A DNA stretch of 44,765 nt from JBBQER01 sp052148155 (lineage in GTDB: Bacteria > Actinomycetota > Acidimicrobiia > IMCC26256 > PALSA-610), in NCBI GenBank assembly GCA_052148155.1, contig JBKQIY010000037.1, positions 1 through 44,765 of the forward strand, read 5' to 3'. Shown here piece by piece: positions 7,958-16,025 of this stretch. Each line of letters starts with the position of its first letter. Within the stretch, counting starts at the first letter, position 1. The translations under genes were made by a program, and so were the position numbers. The notes below the pieces were generated by a model. That model did not search any database. It was given only the letters and a program-made list of their open reading frames with translations, and had not been told where the DNA came from.

Positions 7958-9010
7958 TCACCGGGTCTCATTCGTAGTGATGGCGGTCGGCCGGTCGTCA
8001 CGCGGCCACGCCCAGGCAGGCACCGCCGGCGGCTCGGAGAGCCGGCCGATCGCGACGGCGGGGAACCCGTCAATGTCGGTGCCGTCATCGAAGTATGAGC
8101 GTTGTTTGACCACGGCGCCGGCCCGCACGACGCATCCGCCGCCGAGCTCGCTGTGGTCACAGACGATGGCGCCGGGTTCGATCACCGAGCTGGCGCCGAT
8201 GCGACAGCCGTGGATCATGGCGCCGGGACCGATGATCACGCCGTCGTGGACGATGAGGTCGTTGTCCGGAAGGAGGTGCAGGACGGTGTTCTCGAGGATC
8301 TGGACATCGTTACCGATGCGCACCGGTCCGTGGGAGTCGCCGATGATCTTGACGCCGGCGCCGATGATGGTGCGTTCGCCGACGACAACCTCTCCGGTGA
8401 CTTCGGCGGTCGGGAACAGCGTCGCCGACGTGGCGACGCGCGGAACGATGCCGCGGTATGCGTAGAGCTGGCCCATCAGGCGGGTCTCCTGTGTGCTGGC
8501 AACTGTGATCGTGGTGTGCGGCGGGATCGACAGGTCGCCGTCTCGTAGGCCGGCGAGTCGCCGCAGGTCGTCGGCAGACGCGCTTCTCACGACGCGGGCT
8601 GGTCGTCCGACCGCGACGACATCGTCGGGCAGCGAGATCCCACTCGGGACGACGGTGCCCTCGCCCAGGAACACACGGTCGCCGAGCCGCGCGCCGGGCA
8701 TCAGGATGGACGCGTTGCCGATCTCGCACAGGTCGCCCACCGTTGCGCCGACGACGATGCAGCGGTGGCCGAACGTACTGCGCCGGCCGATCGTGGTCGG
8801 GATGCGCGGGTTGCCGACCACGACAGAGTTCTCGAGTACCGCCGAACCGGTGCCGATGTCGACACACGCGCCAGCCGAGCGGACGATGGCGCCCTGAGCG
8901 AGCAACGACTCCTCACCGAAATGCGCGGCGCCGAGGACCACCGCGGAGTCCGCGATCTGGGGGGCGCCGGTCCCGGGCTCGCGCGTGGTCTCGGCCGGCC
9001 CGATGCTCAT
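7958..9010 (-). CDS. Double left-handed beta-helix (hexapeptide) protein, gamma-CA-like
   Basis: A 350-residue protein with two successive runs of hexapeptide repeats: about residues 20-130 (GHRCIVVGATVGDLCEIGNA) and 190-310 (IGPGAMIHGCRIGASSVIEP). This is a tandem fusion of two gamma-carbonic-anhydrase/acetyltransferase-like domains; the usual family length is 170-200. In gamma-CA the metal is held by three histidines (patterns LH, GH, LHGC). The second domain keeps LH and IHGC but has proline where the middle histidine belongs (IGPGAMIHGC); the first keeps only GH. Carbonic anhydrase activity is therefore doubtful; a transferase or assembly role is possible. The start overlaps the UBP-finger gene by four bases (ATGA). 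Confidence 0.8.
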   Translation of the reverse strand: MSIGPAETTREPGTGAPQIADSAVVLGAAHFGEESLLAQGAIVRSAGACVDIGTGSAVLENSVVVGNPRIPTTIGRRSTFGHRCIVVGATVGDLCEIGNASILMPGARLGDRVFLGEGTVVPSGISLPDDVVAVGRPARVVRSASADDLRRLAGLRDGDLSIPPHTTITVASTQETRLMGQLYAYRGIVPRVATSATLFPTAEVTGEVVVGERTIIGAGVKIIGDSHGPVRIGNDVQILENTVLHLLPDNDLIVHDGVIIGPGAMIHGCRIGASSVIEPGAIVCDHSELGGGCVVRAGAVVKQRSYFDDGTDIDGFPAVAIGRLSEPPAVPAWAWPRDDRPTAITTNETR

Positions 9011-9297
9011 GCCTGCGAGTACGCCGGCATGCCATCCATGGCGAAGGCGACATCGTCGATGGAGCTGTCACACCAGTCCTCGCCCGGCTCGTCGGACTGG
9101 ATGAGCGGGTGCTGGTGCGAGCGGAAATCCGCGCGGGTGTGGCGGTGCGGCGAACTGTCGCAGCAGCCGACGTGACCACAAGACCTGCACATGCGCAGGT
9201 GCACCCATTGTCCGCCGATGCGCAGGCAGTCCTCGCACCCGTCGCTGCTGGGGGTGACGTCGCCCGCCCGGTCGAGGTGGGTACCGGGTTGGCTCAC
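9007..9297 (-). CDS. UBP-type zinc finger protein
   Basis: A 96-residue protein that is essentially one zf-UBP domain. It has CEDC at about residue 21, CRSCGHVGCCD at about 37, and the histidine cluster SPHRHTRADFRSHQHP, matching the zinc ligands of the ubiquitin-hydrolase finger fold found in stand-alone form in many actinobacteria. The GTG start at 9297 overlaps the pirin stop in a GTGA, and its stop overlaps the next gene's ATG by four bases. It is therefore tightly coupled between a pirin and a double beta-helix protein. Function in bacteria is unknown. Confidence 0.88.
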   Translation of the reverse strand: MSQPGTHLDRAGDVTPSSDGCEDCLRIGGQWVHLRMCRSCGHVGCCDSSPHRHTRADFRSHQHPLIQSDEPGEDWCDSSIDDVAFAMDGMPAYSQA

Positions 9298-10265
9298 GCG
9301 AAGTTGCGGGGTACGAGTTGGTCGGCCGGGATGATGCCGAGCCGGCCGGCTTGGAAGTCGTCGATGGCTTGTTGGATTTCTTCGCGGGTGTTCATCACGA
9401 ACGGCCCGTAGTGCGCGATCGGCGCGCGGATCGGCAGGCCTCCAAGCAAAAGCACATCGAGGGACTCGGCCTGATGGTCGGCCGCGGTCACGACGAGATG
9501 GTCGCCCGGACCGAACACGACGAGTTGGCCGTCCTCCACTGGCCGGCCCTCCTCTCCGACCGTCCCGCGACCGGTGAGGACGTAGGCGAAGGCGTTGAAG
9601 TCCGCAGCCCACGGGACCGACAGTTGCGCGCCGGGGGCAAGGGTCACGTGCGCGTAGGTGATCGGAGTGTGGGTGACCCCCGGCCCGCCGAAGCCAGCGA
9701 CGTCGCCGGCGATGACGCGGACCAGCGCCCCGCCGTCTTGCGAAGTGACCAGGCGTAAGGCGTCCCGAGTGATCGACTGGTAGCGCGGCGGTGTCATCTT
9801 GAGCGCCGGCGGGAGGTTGACCCACAGCTGCACCGCGTGCGAGAGGCCACCGGCGCGGTACATCCGCTCGGTCGGCAACTCGTCGTGCAAGATGCCACCA
9901 CCCGCGGTCATCCATTGCGTGTCACCTTCGGCGATCACACCGCCGCCGCCGTTGGTGTCGTGATGCGCGATCTCACCGTCGAGGATGTAGCTCACCGTTT
10001 CGAAACCCCGGTGCGGATGCCACGGTGCCCCTTTCGCCTCGCCCGGCGCGTTGACCTGCGGCCCGATGTGGTCCAACAGCAAGAACGGGTCGGCGTCGGT
10101 CAACGAAAGGTCACCCGGGAAGGGCCGCCGCACGACGAACCCGGCGCCCTCGGCCTGTCGGTGCGCCGTGATGACCTCGGCAACCGGCCGCGGTCGGGAG
10201 GTGGCCGGGTCGGGCCGGGGAATACGCGGCAGGACGAGGGTGTCGTCAACGGTGACAGCCGGCAT
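9294..10265 (-). CDS. Pirin-family protein
   Basis: A 323-residue bicupin. The N-terminal cupin carries the iron-ligand motif PHRGFETVSYIL (HPHRGFE) and the downstream ILHDELP, as in pirins with quercetinase-type activity; the C-terminal pirin_C domain follows from about residue 200. Length fits the family. ATG 10265 is chosen for the AGGAGGTGG ribosome binding site 5-6 bases upstream; a frame extending to 10292 lacks this. It is first gene of a three-gene operon and divergent from a MarR repressor whose palindromes overlap its promoter, consistent with induction by an aromatic or quinone-like compound (inference from the MarR/pirin pairing). Confidence 0.92.
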   Translation of the reverse strand: MPAVTVDDTLVLPRIPRPDPATSRPRPVAEVITAHRQAEGAGFVVRRPFPGDLSLTDADPFLLLDHIGPQVNAPGEAKGAPWHPHRGFETVSYILDGEIAHHDTNGGGGVIAEGDTQWMTAGGGILHDELPTERMYRAGGLSHAVQLWVNLPPALKMTPPRYQSITRDALRLVTSQDGGALVRVIAGDVAGFGGPGVTHTPITYAHVTLAPGAQLSVPWAADFNAFAYVLTGRGTVGEEGRPVEDGQLVVFGPGDHLVVTAADHQAESLDVLLLGGLPIRAPIAHYGPFVMNTREEIQQAIDDFQAGRLGIIPADQLVPRNFA

Positions 10266-10296
10266 CGCGACCACCTCCTGGGTGAGGGCCAACGCT

Positions 10297-10339
10297 TTGA
10301 TGACACATCAACAATAGACGATATTTGATGACACGTCAA
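10297..10339. promoter_or_regulatory. Two MarR operators over the pirin promoter
   Basis: There are two 15-bp palindromes, 10297-10311 (TTGATGACACATCAA, perfect) and 10325-10339 (TTGATGACACGTCAA, one mismatch), 28 bp apart. On the minus strand a promoter with -35 TTGACG (10334-10339), 17-bp spacing and -10 TATTGT (10311-10316) reads toward pirin. One operator covers the -35 and the other abuts the -10. The MarR gene starts 20 bp to the right, so both directions can be repressed. Confidence 0.75.
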
Positions 10340-10359
10340 CAAAGTTGTATCGTCGCCGG

Positions 10360-10824
10360 ATGAAGCAACCGCGCTGGCTCGACGACCGCCAACAACACGT
10401 CTGGCAGGCGTACCTCCACGTGAACCAGCACCTCTACGCCGCTCTCGAGGAGCGAATGCTGCGCGAATCGGGCCTGTCGGGCGCCGACTACAAAGTGCTC
10501 GTGCCGTTGTCTGAGACGCGCGGCGGGGTGCTGCGGGCCCGTGAACTCTGCACCGAGATCGGCTGGGATCGAAGTCGGCTCTCGCATCATGTCACCCGAA
10601 TGGAAAAGCGTGGGCTGGTCGTCCGCGAGGAGTGCAGCGAGGACAGCCGCGGCCTGATGGTGCGACTCACCCGGGCCGGTCGACGCGCGATCGAACGAGC
10701 CGCACCAGGCCACGCCGAGGCCACGCATCGTTTCTTCTTCGACCTGTTGTCTCCAGACGAGCTCGAAACGCTCGCCGCGGTGTTCGACCGAGTGTTCGAG
10801 AACCTCACGCTTATCCGCGCGTAA
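10360..10824 (+). CDS. MarR-family regulator
   Basis: A 154-residue protein with the MarR winged helix: LRARELCTEIGWDRSRLSHH as the recognition segment, then VTRMEKRGLVVREECSEDSR forming the wing with the typical D-x-R. Flanking helices (LSGADYKVLVPLSE; LLSPDELETLAAVFDRVF) form the dimer. ATG 10360 (MKQPRWLDD) is preferred; five codons upstream another ATG overlaps a likely -10. It is divergent from the pirin operon, with two shared palindromes. Confidence 0.9.
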   Translation: MKQPRWLDDRQQHVWQAYLHVNQHLYAALEERMLRESGLSGADYKVLVPLSETRGGVLRARELCTEIGWDRSRLSHHVTRMEKRGLVVREECSEDSRGLMVRLTRAGRRAIERAAPGHAEATHRFFFDLLSPDELETLAAVFDRVFENLTLIRA

Positions 10825-11244
10825 CGCGCCCCGTCGCGCACCGAGCAGGTCCGTGTCGATTCGAACACCAGAAAAGTGCGCCGATGGCCACTGATCTCGG
10901 GTAACACTTCACCGTCAACCCGTGCACCATCTTGCACAGCTCCGCAAGGGGAGTCCACATGCGCGACCAGCACGAACGCGAGGACACCACCAAACCTATC
11001 CACCGCGCTCACACGCCTCTCCCCCACCGGGACTATTGGAGGTGAGTCTCGACTCCCTGCCGTGTGTGATGGCATGGGAGCGCCCTCGGCGACATGCGTC
11101 CGTCCGGCGCGCATCCTGCGGTCAACAACGACGAACGCATCGCAATCTGCTCGCGGCGCCGCGTGCCGTGACGAGGTTCTCCGCGGATTTTGAGGTATTC
11201 CGACCGGCGTCGGTGATGGTCGTGACGGGGTCGGATGGCACGTT
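10825..11244. other. 420-bp stretch without a recognised gene
   Basis: The region lies between the convergent MarR gene and FAD monooxygenase. A minus-strand stretch near 10880-11010 reads in a protein-like way (DRFGGVLAFVLVAHVDSPCG) but has no start signal, stop context or known family and runs into MarR-antisense sequence. No terminator hairpin was found. Confidence 0.3.
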
Positions 11245-12699
11245 CTAATGCGCGGGAGTGGCCGCTCCGAACCAGGTCGCAAGTGCTTGCGGGAGCTTTG
11301 GGTCGGTGAGGTCTCCTGCCCAGGCGACATGTCCGTCGGGTCGGATCAACGCGGCCGGGGGCGCGGCGATTTCACCCAGGATCGGGAGCTCCCACACGCC
11401 ATCGTGCTTGGCGTCGACCAGCCGGACTCGATTCACCCAAGGAAGAATGTCGAAACCGCCGGGTTCGCCGAGGTTGAGGAGCACAGGCCGGGCGTCGTGC
11501 AACAGGGTGAAGACGCGGGTGGGACCGTCCGCGGTATTGACGTCGAGGTCAGGCACGCGCCGCCCGAGCAGCGGGTGTCCGTCTCCGAGGTCGTAGTGGA
11601 TGTCGAGACCGGAGAGCATGCCGGCGGTGCGCCGGCGCGGCTCGTCCATGCTCAGCAGTTCGGTCATGGTGTCGCGCAGGGCTTGGTGACGGTCGTCGGA
11701 GGTGCTGAGCGCGACTTGCGCCATGGTGTAGCGCAACACCCGGGCACCGACCGGATGCCGTTCGGTGTGATAAGTGTCGAGCAGGCTCTCGGGTGAGGTC
11801 TGGTCGACCACCTGGGCGAGCTTCCAACCCAGGTTCACCGCATCTTGCACGCCGGTGTTGAGACCCTGGCCGCCCTGCGGGGGATGCACGTGCGCGGCGT
11901 CGCCCGCGAGCAGCACACGTCGATCGCGGTAGGAAGCCGCCTGACGCGTCACGTCGGTAAAACGCGAGATCCGGCGCGGGCTGTGCACTCCGAAGTCCGT
12001 CCCGTAGGCGACGACGAGTGCTTCACGCAGGTCCGCCAGGGTGGGCTCGCCGGCGTGTTCGACCTGCTGTTCCTTCAGCACGACCCCGAACGGACCACCG
12101 CCCTTCACGCGGTCGACGGGACCGATGCCACCTCCCTCGGGACGCACACCTATCTCCGGTTCGTGGTCCATCTCGACCTCGGCGATCATCCAGCTGGTCG
12201 AAGGATTCAACCCGGGGAAGTCGATGCCGGCGGCCTTGCGGATCACGCTGCGCCCTCCGTCGCACCCGACGAGGTACTCGGCGCGGAGCGACCGGGCGCC
12301 GGACAGCTCGACATCGACGCCGGTGTCGTCCTGCGCGCAGCCCACCACCTCGCAGCCCCGCATGATCGGAACCCCGAGCTCACCGACCCAGCCGGCGAGG
12401 ATGGGTTCGAAGTCGCTCTGCCACAGCGCAAGCCCGTAGTTGTGGCGGGTGGGGAAATCGCTGATGTCCAAGCCGATCTGCACGACCTGCCCCGCCGACA
12501 GGAACCGTTCAGCGATGCCACGCTGATCGAGCACCTCAATGGTGCGGGAGTGCAAACCACCTGCGCGCGAGCCGTCGACATCCCGATCGGCGCGTCGTTC
12601 GACGACGACGACGACGTCGATCCCCGCCAACGCGAGCTCGCCCGCCAACATCAGCCCGGTCGGTCCGCCTCCTGCGATCACCACCGCATGTTCGGTCAT
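11245..12699 (-). CDS. FAD-dependent aromatic monooxygenase (PHBH/RdmE type)
   Basis: A 484-residue group A flavin monooxygenase. The dinucleotide motif VVIAGGGPTGLMLAGELA is at the N-terminus, the DG motif CDGGRSVIRKAAG near residue 165, and the second FAD motif GDAAHVHPPQGGQGLNTGVQ near residue 290. A C-terminal thioredoxin-like tail (about 390-484) matches the RdmE/PgaE polyketide-hydroxylase class. ATG 12699 follows a GGGGAG ribosome binding site; a longer start at 12747 lacks one. It acts on an aromatic substrate with NAD(P)H and O2 in the cytoplasm. It reads alone, with no regulator adjacent, although the MarR/pirin locus lies next to it. Confidence 0.9.
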   Translation of the reverse strand: MTEHAVVIAGGGPTGLMLAGELALAGIDVVVVVERRADRDVDGSRAGGLHSRTIEVLDQRGIAERFLSAGQVVQIGLDISDFPTRHNYGLALWQSDFEPILAGWVGELGVPIMRGCEVVGCAQDDTGVDVELSGARSLRAEYLVGCDGGRSVIRKAAGIDFPGLNPSTSWMIAEVEMDHEPEIGVRPEGGGIGPVDRVKGGGPFGVVLKEQQVEHAGEPTLADLREALVVAYGTDFGVHSPRRISRFTDVTRQAASYRDRRVLLAGDAAHVHPPQGGQGLNTGVQDAVNLGWKLAQVVDQTSPESLLDTYHTERHPVGARVLRYTMAQVALSTSDDRHQALRDTMTELLSMDEPRRRTAGMLSGLDIHYDLGDGHPLLGRRVPDLDVNTADGPTRVFTLLHDARPVLLNLGEPGGFDILPWVNRVRLVDAKHDGVWELPILGEIAAPPAALIRPDGHVAWAGDLTDPKLPQALATWFGAATPAH

Positions 12700-13012
12700 C
12701 GCCGCTCCCCGCCAAACGCTGCGCCGGACAGGGACAGCCACCTCCAACGGAGCGACTGCGCGCCAGCGCCGATCGCCCGCGTCGTCCCCGCCAACTCGTC
12801 GACCGGTTCAACGCTCCCGCTCGACAAATCTGTCGAAGGCAACCCACACATTCCACAACTCCTGGCTTCAGAGGTTCGGGCCGGAGGCCACGTGCGCATC
12901 CCGGACTGGGTGGCGAACCTACGCGCCTAGCCCCCGGCTGCCGTGACTTTGGATCGCGAGCGCTTCGCGTCACGGCGACGGAGGTCGCGTTGCCTGATGT
13001 CCGCGCCGCGGT
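12700..13012. other. 313-bp stretch, nothing recognised
   Basis: Upstream region of the FAD monooxygenase; only arginine-rich or shadow frames. No repeat, hairpin or RNA gene noticed. Confidence 0.4.
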
Positions 13013-13189
13013 CTACGAACCCCCCGGAAGGTCGGAGATGAGCGCCTGCGCGAGTGGGGTGAAGTTGACGCCGTTCTCGTTGCAGAGAAGAACGCGGCGT
13101 ACTTGTGAGCAGGGGCGAGCAGCGCAGGCGAGGGGGTGTAGGAAGTCACTGCTGGCGGACCGTTTCGTGCGAGAACGGGTGGTTGTCAT
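13013..13189 (-). CDS. Possible 58-residue coupled ORF at the end of the MMPL operon
   Basis: Starts at ATG 13189 in a 4-nt ATGA overlap with the stop of the lipoprotein gene, the same coupling used at two other junctions of this operon. The product begins MTTTRSRTKRSASSDF and ends with a hydrophobic stretch (VNFTPLAQALISDL). No family is recognised. The coupling argues for a real or recently lost gene; low length keeps confidence modest. Confidence 0.35.
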   Translation of the reverse strand: MTTTRSRTKRSASSDFLHPLACAARPCSQVRRVLLCNENGVNFTPLAQALISDLPGGS

Positions 13190-14013
13190 CTCAGGGGTTC
13201 GGGTGACATACGGACGGGCCATGGGTTGATGAGATGGTTGCCGGGAGGGGTAACGCAACCGAGATCAGGTCCCCGGCGATCTCGTCGCATGATGACGCGT
13301 GGGCCCCAGGGCTCGAGGCCGAACGCGAGACTTTTTACGCCCGCGATCTCAATCGTGTAGCTGCGCGCGAGGTCGGCGAGGGTGGGGTGCGGTTGATTCG
13401 GCGTGACCGACCCGTCGAGTAGGGCCCAGACCGTCAGCGTGACGGTTTGGTTGTGGCGGACGATGCCAAAATTATTTGTTAGCTGGCGGGTCGCGCTCTC
13501 GCTCGAGCATATGGAGGCGTCGCCGTTGCCCTTGGTTGCGTGTGACGGATCAGTCGCGTAGTAGGTGGCGCTTCCGGAACCGATCGAACTCCGAGCTGCT
13601 TGCGTCAGGATCACATCGATCGGACGCGGCGAGGTAACGGTCAACTTGTAGTCGATGCGTTCGACCATGTCGCGATCGACGTCGTTCTGACATTGCACAG
13701 CCAGCGTGTGGATGCTCACACCCGTGGCCGTTGGTGCGACTGGCTCGCCGATGGATGCTCGCATGGTCACGTTGTCTCCCGACTGATCGGCGAGTTGGTT
13801 CGTGTACGCCAGCGATGTCCGCAATGTCGCTGTCGGAATGGACGGTTCGGCCGGTCTCGCGGACGGTGCGGGCGGGGCGGTGCTCGGTGTTGTTGCGTGT
13901 TCGGTGGTCGTGCCTGCGGAACGAGCCACGGAGGTGCACGCCGTCAATACGAATATCAACGCGAGCAGCACGATCGTTGACCCCCGACCGAACGCCGGGT
14001 TGCGTCGAGTCAC
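13186..14013 (-). CDS. Secreted lipoprotein, Thr/Pro-rich linker
   Basis: A 275-residue protein with a lipoprotein signal: basic MTRRNPAFGRG, hydrophobic STIVLLALIFVLTAC with lipobox LTAC at residues 23-26. A Ser/Thr/Pro/Ala-rich linker (about 30-60) precedes a beta-rich exported domain; two or more cysteines (VQCQNDVD; SICSSES) may form a disulfide. Family unknown; the domain resembles immunoglobulin-like DUF4352-type proteins only in general composition. GTG start overlaps the upstream reductase stop by four bases (GTGA), so it belongs to the operon headed by MMPL. It would be anchored outside the membrane, perhaps handling the exported product. Confidence 0.7.
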   Translation of the reverse strand: MTRRNPAFGRGSTIVLLALIFVLTACTSVARSAGTTTEHATTPSTAPPAPSARPAEPSIPTATLRTSLAYTNQLADQSGDNVTMRASIGEPVAPTATGVSIHTLAVQCQNDVDRDMVERIDYKLTVTSPRPIDVILTQAARSSIGSGSATYYATDPSHATKGNGDASICSSESATRQLTNNFGIVRHNQTVTLTVWALLDGSVTPNQPHPTLADLARSYTIEIAGVKSLAFGLEPWGPRVIMRRDRRGPDLGCVTPPGNHLINPWPVRMSPEPLR

Positions 14014-15005
14014 CTGACGGGGACGGTGTCGATCCGGGTGGTGTTCGGGATCGTGAAGGCAAAGTCAGGGTCGAACGCGGTCGCCGGACCGCACGCACCT
14101 CGACGAGATCCCGCGAACGCTTCCTCGACGGCGCGGATGCTTGCCTCGGCCGTAAAGACATACGAGTCGCCGGTTTGTAGCCACGCTTCGGCGGCCGCCC
14201 CGTCGGGGCCGGCGGCTCGTGCCCACCCGAACGACTGGTAGGTCTGCGGTCCGACACCGTCTTGTCCTGACCCTGTCGGATCGACTGCAGCAGCGGTACG
14301 CAAGACGGTGTATGCGGTGATGTTGGGCGCGGCGGCGGCTTCGAAGGCTGCTTCGAGATCACCTGTCGGCACCGGCATGACTTGGGCGGGCCAGTCTGGG
14401 AGCGTGATGGTCGTGATTCCTTCGCCGAGTTCGTAGGGATGCAGTTGTCCATCGCGGCGGATCCAGCCTCCGAAGGGAATGTTCTGTTCTCGTGTCGCGG
14501 CGACACCGGGACCGGGTTGGGTGGTCGCGGCCAGGGCGGCGACCTCAAGGTGTTCAGCGCCGCCGACTACCTCGCTGACGTAACGGGCGAGGCAGTTGGT
14601 GGCCACAACACCGAACCCGACTCCCGGGATGATCACGATGTCGGCTTGTCGGGCGCGCTCGTCGAGGTCGTACAGGGCGCGGAACACTTGCAGCTCGTTG
14701 CTGATATCGAGGTAGTGCGCTTCGGCGTCGAGGCAGGCTTCGGCGAGCGGGGTTGCGGTGTGCAGGAACGGGCCGGCGGCGTTCAGGACTAGGTCCACGT
14801 CGGCGAGCGCGGCGCGCAACGTGTCGGGATCGTCCAAGGTCAGCGTCTGGTGCGGTAGGTCGAGCTTCTCGGCGAGTGCGGTGACGCCCGGTGCACTCCG
14901 CCCGGCGAGCAGGGGCCGGTGCCCGCGGGCGTGTGCGTGTTGTGCGATCAACGTGCCTGTGAAACCGGCGGCGCCGTACAACATCCACGACGGTGCTTTG
15001 GTCAT
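14010..15005 (-). CDS. Saccharopine-dehydrogenase-like / trans-acting enoyl reductase-like protein
   Basis: A 331-residue protein with a Rossmann start WMLYGAAGFTGTLIAQHA (residues 7-24; GAAGFTG is the NAD(P)-binding loop of this family) and the strand end DLVLNAAGPF near residue 70. The C-terminal part is of the short type found in trans-acting enoyl reductases that work with lipid polyketide synthases in mycobacteria, and in sterol/lipid saccharopine-DH-like proteins. No lysine biosynthesis context exists, so a reductase on a lipid or small molecule is more likely. Its ATG overlaps the hydrolase stop by four bases. Confidence 0.8.
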   Translation of the reverse strand: MTKAPSWMLYGAAGFTGTLIAQHAHARGHRPLLAGRSAPGVTALAEKLDLPHQTLTLDDPDTLRAALADVDLVLNAAGPFLHTATPLAEACLDAEAHYLDISNELQVFRALYDLDERARQADIVIIPGVGFGVVATNCLARYVSEVVGGAEHLEVAALAATTQPGPGVAATREQNIPFGGWIRRDGQLHPYELGEGITTITLPDWPAQVMPVPTGDLEAAFEAAAAPNITAYTVLRTAAAVDPTGSGQDGVGPQTYQSFGWARAAGPDGAAAEAWLQTGDSYVFTAEASIRAVEEAFAGSRRGACGPATAFDPDFAFTIPNTTRIDTVPVR

Positions 15006-15988
15006 GATTGCCCTCCGTTCTCGTTGTCTGACGCGTGTGCGAGCTGACCGGCTCGGACTTGCATGAGCAGGTCTCGGAATTTGTCTGGTTCTTCAAGGTG
15101 GGGGGTGTGCGCCGAGTGTTCGAACCACACCAGCTGTTTGCTCGGCGCCTGCAGGGCGTCGGCGTATCGCTTGGCGGCTTCGCCAGGCGCCACCTGGTCG
15201 TGGCGGCCTTGCGCCATGACGATGGGTACGTCGATGCGGGGCAGGGTGTGAACGAGGTCCATGGTCGCGATTTCGTCGAGGAGTGCGGCCTGGGTCGCGG
15301 TGATACCGCGAACGGTTCGGATGACGTCGGCGGTGGTGTAGTCGGAGGAGCGCACCAGGCTGGCGAGCAGCTCGCGGACGATGGAGCCGTACGTTTCGTT
15401 CGTTGCGACGCCGCCGAAGTTGCTGGCCCAACGGACGCGGGTCGCGAACTGTTTCGAGTTGAGGTGCGGCGGCGGGCCGATCGCTTCGAGTTGGTGGGTC
15501 GCGCGTCGGTTGTGGTGTTGGCGGGCTGTGGTGAGCGCGAAGTCGTAGGCCGAGGTGCCGGCGGCGGTTCCGTCGATGTCCATGCCTACCGCCACCAATG
15601 TCGCGACAAGGTCTGGACGCTGAGCCGCGGCGTATGCGCCGATCGTCGCTCCGAACGAGAATCCGGCAACGTAGACTTTTGCGCCGAATCGGTCGTGAAC
15701 AAGCTCGAGAAGCGACAGGGTGTCGCCGACGATCCGCTCGACGCTGATCTCGACCGGGTGCAACTGTTTGCGAAGGGAACGACCGCAACCGCGCTGATCC
15801 CAGTAGACGACGGTGAAGTCCTGTTCCAGCCTGAGCAGGTGTTCGATACGGCGTGCTTCGTTCATCATCGGTAGGCCGGGGCCTTGTTGGATCAGCAGCA
15901 GTACCGGGTTGGAGTCGTCGGCGCCACGAATGTGGATCCACTGCGTCGTGTCGCCGACCTGGATTGCTTCGAGCACATCGATTGCCAT
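15002..15988 (-). CDS. Alpha/beta hydrolase (proline iminopeptidase-like)
   Basis: A 328-residue alpha/beta hydrolase. The oxyanion region QQGPGLPM (near residue 34) replaces the HGGPG of iminopeptidases. YWDQRGCGRS follows near residue 62. The nucleophile elbow GFSFGA (Ser about 110), the acid in GRHDQ (about 265) and the histidine in EHSAHTPH (about 290) make a complete triad. A GGGAGAG ribosome binding site precedes ATG 15988. The gene lies 37 bp after MMPL and overlaps the reductase by four bases, so hydrolysis of a compound handled by the exporter is likely (inference). Confidence 0.87.
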   Translation of the reverse strand: MAIDVLEAIQVGDTTQWIHIRGADDSNPVLLLIQQGPGLPMMNEARRIEHLLRLEQDFTVVYWDQRGCGRSLRKQLHPVEISVERIVGDTLSLLELVHDRFGAKVYVAGFSFGATIGAYAAAQRPDLVATLVAVGMDIDGTAAGTSAYDFALTTARQHHNRRATHQLEAIGPPPHLNSKQFATRVRWASNFGGVATNETYGSIVRELLASLVRSSDYTTADVIRTVRGITATQAALLDEIATMDLVHTLPRIDVPIVMAQGRHDQVAPGEAAKRYADALQAPSKQLVWFEHSAHTPHLEEPDKFRDLLMQVRAGQLAHASDNENGGQS

Positions 15989-16025
15989 GTCTCTCCCAAC
16001 ATGCGTGTCGTGTGAGGTCCGGGGC

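Noticed and set aside
9300..9915. Upstream extension of the UBP-finger gene to 302 codons
   Set aside because: The extension is antisense-like shadow of pirin on the same strand in another frame; the 4-nt GTGA overlap at 9294-9297 supports the short form.
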